DNA from: Intrasporangium_A sp039812505
Lineage (GTDB): Bacteria > Actinomycetota > Actinomycetes > Actinomycetales > Dermatophilaceae
Length of the DNA: 35,460 bases
Assembly: GCF_039812505.1 (NCBI RefSeq)
Contig: NZ_JBDIAQ010000022.1
Span: forward strand, 1-35,460
Reading direction: 5' to 3'
Shown: piece by piece, positions 31,671-35,460 of the stretch
How positions within the stretch are numbered: position 1 is the first letter of the stretch
Layout: the number at the start of each line of letters is the position of its first letter
The notes under the pieces: model-generated
The model's input: only the letters and a program-made list of their open reading frames with translations
Database searches by the model: none
Told to the model about the DNA's origin: nothing
Position numbers and translations under genes: made by a program

Positions 31671-31831
31671 GCTATTCCAACACATCGTTATCCGGCCTGC
31701 ATCGGCCGTCCCACACCTCGAACGCACCCGTTGCGGCACTTCCGGCCGTCTGCACCGTCCGACAGGTGACCCGCCGGCGCCACGGACGGCGAGCGTGGTC
31801 ACAGTTGCCGGGCCCCGGGCAGGCCGCTCAG

Positions 31832-31837
31832 TAGACT
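31832..31837 (+). promoter_or_regulatory. Candidate -10 (TAGACT) for the Fe-S oxidoreductase, leaderless
   Basis: TAGACT is followed by seven bases and then the ATG at 31845. There is no ribosome site in between, so the start codon would coincide with the transcription start. Such leaderless starts are frequent in actinobacteria. Confidence 0.45.
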
Positions 31838-31844
31838 GCCGCCC

Positions 31845-34181
31845 ATGTCTGCCGTTCAGGTCGTCGCCATCGTTGTCAGCCTGGCCGTGACGGTCGTCGC
31901 GATTGCCCTGTTCGTCAAGACGGTCAACCACTTCCTGTCGACGTTCCGGCTCGGCCAGCCCGAGGTGCGCACCGACCAGCCGGGGCTGCGCACCCGCACC
32001 CTGGTCCGGGAGTTCCTGGGGCACACGCGGATGTCGCGGCTGCCCCTCGTCGCGGTGGCCCACTGGTTCACGATGATCAGCTTCGGGGTCCTGTTCCTGC
32101 AGCTGGTCAACGCCTTCGGGCAGGTCTTCACGGCCGACTTCGCGCTGCCGCTGATCGGGCACTGGCTGCCGTACGAGTGGGTCACCGAGTTCTTCGCGTG
32201 GGCCGGCTTCGTCGGGATCCTCGTGCTGATCGTGATCCGCCAGGTCAAGCACCCGCGGTCGGCGCCCGGTGACCGGGGCCGCCGCAGCCGCTTCTTCGGG
32301 TCGGTCTGGTGGCAGGCCTACTACGTGGAGTACACGATCCTCGGGGTCGTCATCTGCATCCTGCTGCTGCGCGGTCTCGAGTACGCCCTGATCTGGAACG
32401 GCGGGACGACCGGGTTCAGCGGGACCGGCCCGGCGACCCTGCTGCACTTCCCGATGACCGCCTGGATGGGCGAGATCTTCAAGAGCGCCACGGTCGACGC
32501 CCTGGCCACCGCGATCATCGTCATCGCCGCGATCAAGATCCTGATCAGCTTCGCCTGGATGATCACCATCGCGCTGACCCCGACGATGGGCGTGGCCTGG
32601 CACCGCTTCCTCGCCTTCTTCAACATCTTCCTCAAGCGGTACGCCGACGGCGGCACCTCGTTGGGCCCGCTACAGCCGATCCGGGTCAAGGGCGAGGTGC
32701 TCGACTTCGAGAACGTCGACGAGCTCGACGAGGACGCCGCGCTGGGCGTCGGCAAGGTCGAGGACTTCACCTGGAAGGGCCTGCTCGACTTCACCACCTG
32801 CACCGAGTGCGGCCGCTGCCAGAGCCAGTGCCCGGCCTGGAACACCGACAAGCCGCTCTCCCCCAAGCTGATGGTCATGGCGCTGCGCGACAACGCCCAC
32901 GCCAAGGCCCCGTGGCTGCGGGCCGCCGAGGAGGTCCGCGCCGCCGGGATCGAGCAGGCCGAGGGCCTGTCCGAGCACACCAAGGGCGCCGCCGCCCTCG
33001 AGCAGCTGGTCGGCCCGACCGGCTACGACCCGACCGGCGACCCCCGGGGCGCGTACACCCCGTACGGACCCGACGCGGTCATCGACGACGACGTGCTGTG
33101 GTCGTGCGTCGCGTGCGGCGCGTGCGTCGAGCAGTGCCCGGTCGACATCGAGCACGTCGACGCGATCGTCGACATGCGCCGCTACAAGGTGCTCATCGAG
33201 TCGGCCTTCCCGGCCGAGCTGGGCGGGCTGTTCAAGAACCTCGAGAAGAACCAGAACCCGTGGGGACTGGCTCCGCGGCTGCGGATGGACTGGGCCAAGG
33301 ACCTGCCGTTCGACGTGCCGCAGGTCGGCGTCGACGTCGAGTCGCTCGAGGAGGTCGACTACCTCTTCTGGGTCGGCTGCGCCGGCGCCTACGAGGACCG
33401 GGCCAAGAAGACGACCCGCGCGGTCGCCGAGCTGCTCCACACGGCCGGCGTCAGGTACGCCTGCCTCGGCGACGGCGAGGCCTGCACCGGCGATGCGGCC
33501 CGGCGCGCCGGCAACGAGTTCCTCTTCCAGATGCTCGCCCAGCAGAACGTCGAGACGTTCAAGGAGGTCGGGGCGACGAAGATCATCGTGCAGTGCGCGC
33601 ACTGCTTCAACACCATCCGCAACGAGTACGCCCAGCTCGGCGGACACTACGAGGTGCTGCACCACACGCAGCTGCTCAACCGGCTCGTCCGCGAGAAGCG
33701 GCTCACCCCCGTCACCCGGCCCGACCAGGCGTCCGGCGAGGGCGCGGCCTCGACCGGGCACAAGGTCACCTACCACGACCCGTGCTACCTCGGCCGGCAC
33801 AACCACGTCTACGCGCCCCCGCGCGAGCTGCTGGGCGCACTGCCGGGGGTCGAGTACGCCGAGATGGAGCGCAGCCGCGAGAAGTCCTTCTGCTGCGGCG
33901 CCGGCGGTGCCCGGATGTGGATGGAGGAGCAGCTCGGCACCCGGATCAACAACAGCCGCACCGAGGAGGCCCTCGCGACGGGGGCCGACCGGATCGCGAT
34001 CGGCTGCCCGTTCTGCAAGGTGATGCTCAGCGACGGCCTCAACGCCGCCATCCAGGACGGCAAGGCGACCGACGAGGTCGAGGTCGTCGACGTGGCGCAG
34101 ATGCTGCTCGCGGCGGTGCGCCGCGGGGGCGACGGTGGTGGTGACCAGGCGGCCGCGCCGGAGCCCGCCTCGGCCGGCTGA
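31845..34181 (+). CDS. Membrane-bound Fe-S/CCG-domain oxidoreductase (heterodisulfide-reductase-like)
   Basis: A 778-residue fusion. The N-terminal third has about five to six transmembrane helices (residues 5-25, 65-90, 108-128, 155-180, 220-245) with several histidines that could bind heme, as in a nitrate-reductase-gamma-like subunit. Then come two 4Fe-4S ferredoxin motifs, CTECGRCQSQCP (319-330) and CVACGACVEQCP (421-432), and two CCG domains (about 508-600 and 640-755) with GCAGAYEDR, VQCAHCFNTI, DPCYLGRHN, SFCCGAGGARMW and IGCPFC. Similar actinobacterial proteins (for example mycobacterial Rv0338c) are essential or respiratory-linked, with electron partners unresolved. Probably transfers electrons between a cytoplasmic donor and the quinone pool. 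Leaderless start likely. Confidence 0.92.
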   Translation: MSAVQVVAIVVSLAVTVVAIALFVKTVNHFLSTFRLGQPEVRTDQPGLRTRTLVREFLGHTRMSRLPLVAVAHWFTMISFGVLFLQLVNAFGQVFTADFALPLIGHWLPYEWVTEFFAWAGFVGILVLIVIRQVKHPRSAPGDRGRRSRFFGSVWWQAYYVEYTILGVVICILLLRGLEYALIWNGGTTGFSGTGPATLLHFPMTAWMGEIFKSATVDALATAIIVIAAIKILISFAWMITIALTPTMGVAWHRFLAFFNIFLKRYADGGTSLGPLQPIRVKGEVLDFENVDELDEDAALGVGKVEDFTWKGLLDFTTCTECGRCQSQCPAWNTDKPLSPKLMVMALRDNAHAKAPWLRAAEEVRAAGIEQAEGLSEHTKGAAALEQLVGPTGYDPTGDPRGAYTPYGPDAVIDDDVLWSCVACGACVEQCPVDIEHVDAIVDMRRYKVLIESAFPAELGGLFKNLEKNQNPWGLAPRLRMDWAKDLPFDVPQVGVDVESLEEVDYLFWVGCAGAYEDRAKKTTRAVAELLHTAGVRYACLGDGEACTGDAARRAGNEFLFQMLAQQNVETFKEVGATKIIVQCAHCFNTIRNEYAQLGGHYEVLHHTQLLNRLVREKRLTPVTRPDQASGEGAASTGHKVTYHDPCYLGRHNHVYAPPRELLGALPGVEYAEMERSREKSFCCGAGGARMWMEEQLGTRINNSRTEEALATGADRIAIGCPFCKVMLSDGLNAAIQDGKATDEVEVVDVAQMLLAAVRRGGDGGGDQAAAPEPASAG

Positions 34182-34290
34182 ACCGACCGCACCTGCGGCG
34201 CGGGACCGCCGTGCTGGTGCCCCTTGAGGGTTGGGCGACCGTACCCCGCTCTTGATGCGTGGTGATCGTGGCCGCGTGACGTGAGGGCTT

Positions 34291-34452
34291 CGCCCCCGAA
34301 ACACCACGACACCTGCAACCGGTCCCACTTCTCGAGGGCGGCGCCCCCGAAACACCACGACACCTGCAACCGGTCCCACTTCTCGAGGGCGGCGCCCCCG
34401 AAACACCACGACACCTGCAACCGGTCCCACTTCTCGAGGGCGGCGCCCCCGA
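34291..34452. repeat. 51-bp tandem repeat, 3.2 copies
   Basis: Three copies with no difference seen by eye (34291-34341, 34342-34392, 34393-34443) and a nine-base fragment of a fourth. Each holds CCACGACACCTGCAACCGGT and CTTCTCGAGGGCGGCGCCC. The first 34 positions from CCACGAC match the units at 129-179 at about 25 places, with the same 51-bp period, so it belongs to the same family. It is intergenic; the unit is a multiple of three, and both strands stay open through it, but no real gene reads it. Exact identity of the copies suggests recent expansion. Confidence 0.9.
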
Positions 34453-34504
34453 GAAGGCACCAACACTGTCGGTCCGCTCAACGAAGCTGAGACACCGCCA
34501 CCCC

Positions 34505-34566
34505 CGCGCTCAAGCTGTCTGAGGCACGCCGCCCTCCGAGGTGCCTCATAGAGGAGTTTGAGCGCG
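34505..34566. other. Long two-stage stem-loop in the intergenic region
   Basis: Outer arms CGCGCTCAA (34505-34513) and TTGAGCGCG (34558-34566) are exact complements. Inner arms GAGGCAC (34521-34527) and GTGCCTC (34541-34547) are also exact, separated by an asymmetric internal loop. The 62-base element lies 85 bases upstream of the gene at 34651. It could be a leader RNA structure, a small RNA, or the vestige of an inverted-repeat element; it lacks a T tract for a terminator. Confidence 0.6.
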
Positions 34567-34650
34567 AGGGTGCTCTCTGGCCAAGTGGGGTGAGCGTGGC
34601 GCATGCTGGGAGTGGGTCCCCAAGGTTCCCGTACCACCGCAGGAGGCGTC

Positions 34651-35364
34651 ATGTCACGACGAGCCGTGCCCATCCCTGACGGAGTCCCGGTCCTGTCCCA
34701 GGGTCGGCACTGGAACCCGAGATCGGGCGCCTGCTTCATGGAGATGGCCTCATTCCTCGCCGGGGAACGCTGGAGCGACCACCCCAGGTGCACCCACCCG
34801 GTGCTGGCCGCGGCGGCCCGATGCGTCAACGACGCCGTGGAGGACGCCACCCGACAGCGGCTGGTGATCATGATCCCGGAGGTCGTGGGTCTCAACCCGG
34901 AGGACCCGAGGGTCGACGCCGTGCTGGCGGCGCGAGGTGCCACCGAGGCGCTGCCCGTCTCGTCGGAGCGGGCGCAGCACGCCCTGGCGGTCGGCCTGCT
35001 CGCGGCCGAGCGCACCCTGACCCAGCTCGGGGACGCGCCGGACGAGCCGGGCGTGCAGATGTGCCGCGACGCCCTGGCCGCCGCGCCGGAGGCGGAGAAG
35101 TGGGCCCGTGACTTCATCGCCCGGGCCGGCGCACTGCGTCGTCCGCTGCGTTCGCACGCGGCCCGCCGCCTGGTCGCCCTGTCGATCGACGCGATCGCCG
35201 AGGCCTGCGTCCCGGACGCCCAGGACCGCCTGGTCCGGCTGCTGCGCGCCTGCATCGACGACACGAAGCGGTTCGTGCCACCCGCCCCGAAGCCGGCCCC
35301 CTCGCTGCAGGTCCCGTGGGAGTCGCAGCTGGGCAGGCGCCGCCCGGAGCTGTCCGGCAGCTGA
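34651..35364 (+). CDS. Conserved actinobacterial hypothetical protein
   Basis: A 237-residue soluble, helical protein. The start at 34651 has AGGAGG four bases upstream. The N-terminal block PDGVPVLSQGRHWNPRSGAC, then FMEMASFLAGERWSDHPRCT, looks like a widely shared actinobacterial module (from memory, a family without known function). The rest is Ala/Leu-rich helices, with a Pro-rich end. The AC-F-E and C-T-H residues could form a metal or redox site, but this is speculation. Its 5' side carries the two-stage hairpin and the 51-bp repeats. Confidence 0.8.
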   Translation: MSRRAVPIPDGVPVLSQGRHWNPRSGACFMEMASFLAGERWSDHPRCTHPVLAAAARCVNDAVEDATRQRLVIMIPEVVGLNPEDPRVDAVLAARGATEALPVSSERAQHALAVGLLAAERTLTQLGDAPDEPGVQMCRDALAAAPEAEKWARDFIARAGALRRPLRSHAARRLVALSIDAIAEACVPDAQDRLVRLLRACIDDTKRFVPPAPKPAPSLQVPWESQLGRRRPELSGS

Positions 35365-35383
35365 ACCCGCCCGCGCAGCCGGC

Positions 35384-35460
35384 TCAGTCGTCCTTCGGCT
35401 CCGGGGGCGCGAGCCGGTTGATCAGCGGGCCGATGACGTCCATCGGCAGCGGGAAGACGA
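35384..35460 (-). CDS. C-terminal end of a probable SPFH/stomatin-like protein (partial)
   Basis: The last 25 codons of a leftward gene that begins outside the window, ending VFPLPMDVIGPLINRLAPPE and five more residues before TGA. The VFPLPMD-type ending is typical of actinobacterial SPFH (band 7) membrane-scaffold proteins. Convergent with the hypothetical gene, 19 bases between stops. Identification rests on this short tail only. Confidence 0.45.
   Translation of the reverse strand, partial: VFPLPMDVIGPLINRLAPPEPKDD

Noticed and set aside
29985..32603. 872-codon minus-strand frame ending in cysE
   Set aside because: Only the C-terminal part is CysE; the rest is antisense to cysK and the Fe-S gene, with repetitive Arg/Gly/Asp composition.
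34291..34452. Possible CRISPR array
   Set aside because: The copies are contiguous 51-bp units without variable spacers, and no cas genes are present; it is a tandem repeat.
32670..35264. 864-codon minus-strand frame through the 51-bp repeats
   Set aside because: High GC suppresses stop codons on this strand. It is antisense to two well-supported genes and has no protein signature.

Overview
The window is high-GC DNA (about 70% G+C, with G or C at almost every third codon position). Gene content points to an actinobacterium: GTP-dependent PEP carboxykinase, a FolP2-type dihydropteroate synthase paralogue, an LCP (LytR-CpsA-Psr) cell-wall ligase, Tat-lipoproteins, GTG/TTG starts, probable leaderless promoters, and tRNA genes without an encoded CCA. 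The style resembles Intrasporangiaceae or relatives, but the sequence alone does not fix a genus. No insertion sequence, prophage, CRISPR array or rRNA gene was found. The setting looks chromosomal.

Layout: 1-241 holds the first codons of a leftward gene and an array of palindromic intergenic repeats. 242-3000 holds a coiled-coil membrane protein translationally coupled to a trypsin-like lipoprotein protease, a four-helix membrane protein, and an Lrp/AsnC regulator. 3077-7307 is a polyamine-type ABC transport operon (potD-A-B-C), preceded by an odd 47-codon leader ORF and divergent from the Lrp gene. A convergent FAD amine oxidase (7394-8806) probably degrades the imported substrate. 8948-12440 holds two convergent genes of poorly known families: a protein with a cyclin/TFIIB-like C-terminus and a pRiA4b ORF-3 family protein. 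12622-14924 holds a long-chain-type acyl-CoA dehydrogenase, a paralogue of the four-helix protein, and a TMEM175-type potassium channel. 15170-21533 is housekeeping: tRNA-Arg(ACG), pckG, tRNA-Ser(GCT), an LCP protein, cspA, folP2, a 36-residue small protein with a structured leader, and tRNA-Ser(TGA).

21543-29827 is the most interesting block. It is a leftward cluster of NCS1 permease, HyuA-like ATPase, two tandem DUF917 proteins, a PucR regulator, an Asp/Glu/hydantoin racemase and an HpaI-type aldolase. Several of these genes overlap or are tightly spaced. It looks like an import and catabolic pathway for a hydantoin-like heterocycle, but it lacks the usual HyuB, cyclic hydantoinase and carbamoylase. 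29985-31609 is cysK-cysE. 31845-34181 is a large membrane Fe-S/CCG-domain oxidoreductase, followed by a 51-bp tandem repeat, a long two-stage hairpin, a conserved actinobacterial hypothetical protein, and the tail of a probable SPFH protein at the right edge.

Two signals cut across genes. GTATGCC/GGCATAC occurs 18 times by my hand count, eight of them as GTATGCCGCC, which is far above chance for this composition. A 51-bp-period intergenic repeat family with a CCACGACAmCTGC core occurs at both ends of the window, with a related fragment near 14.95 kb.
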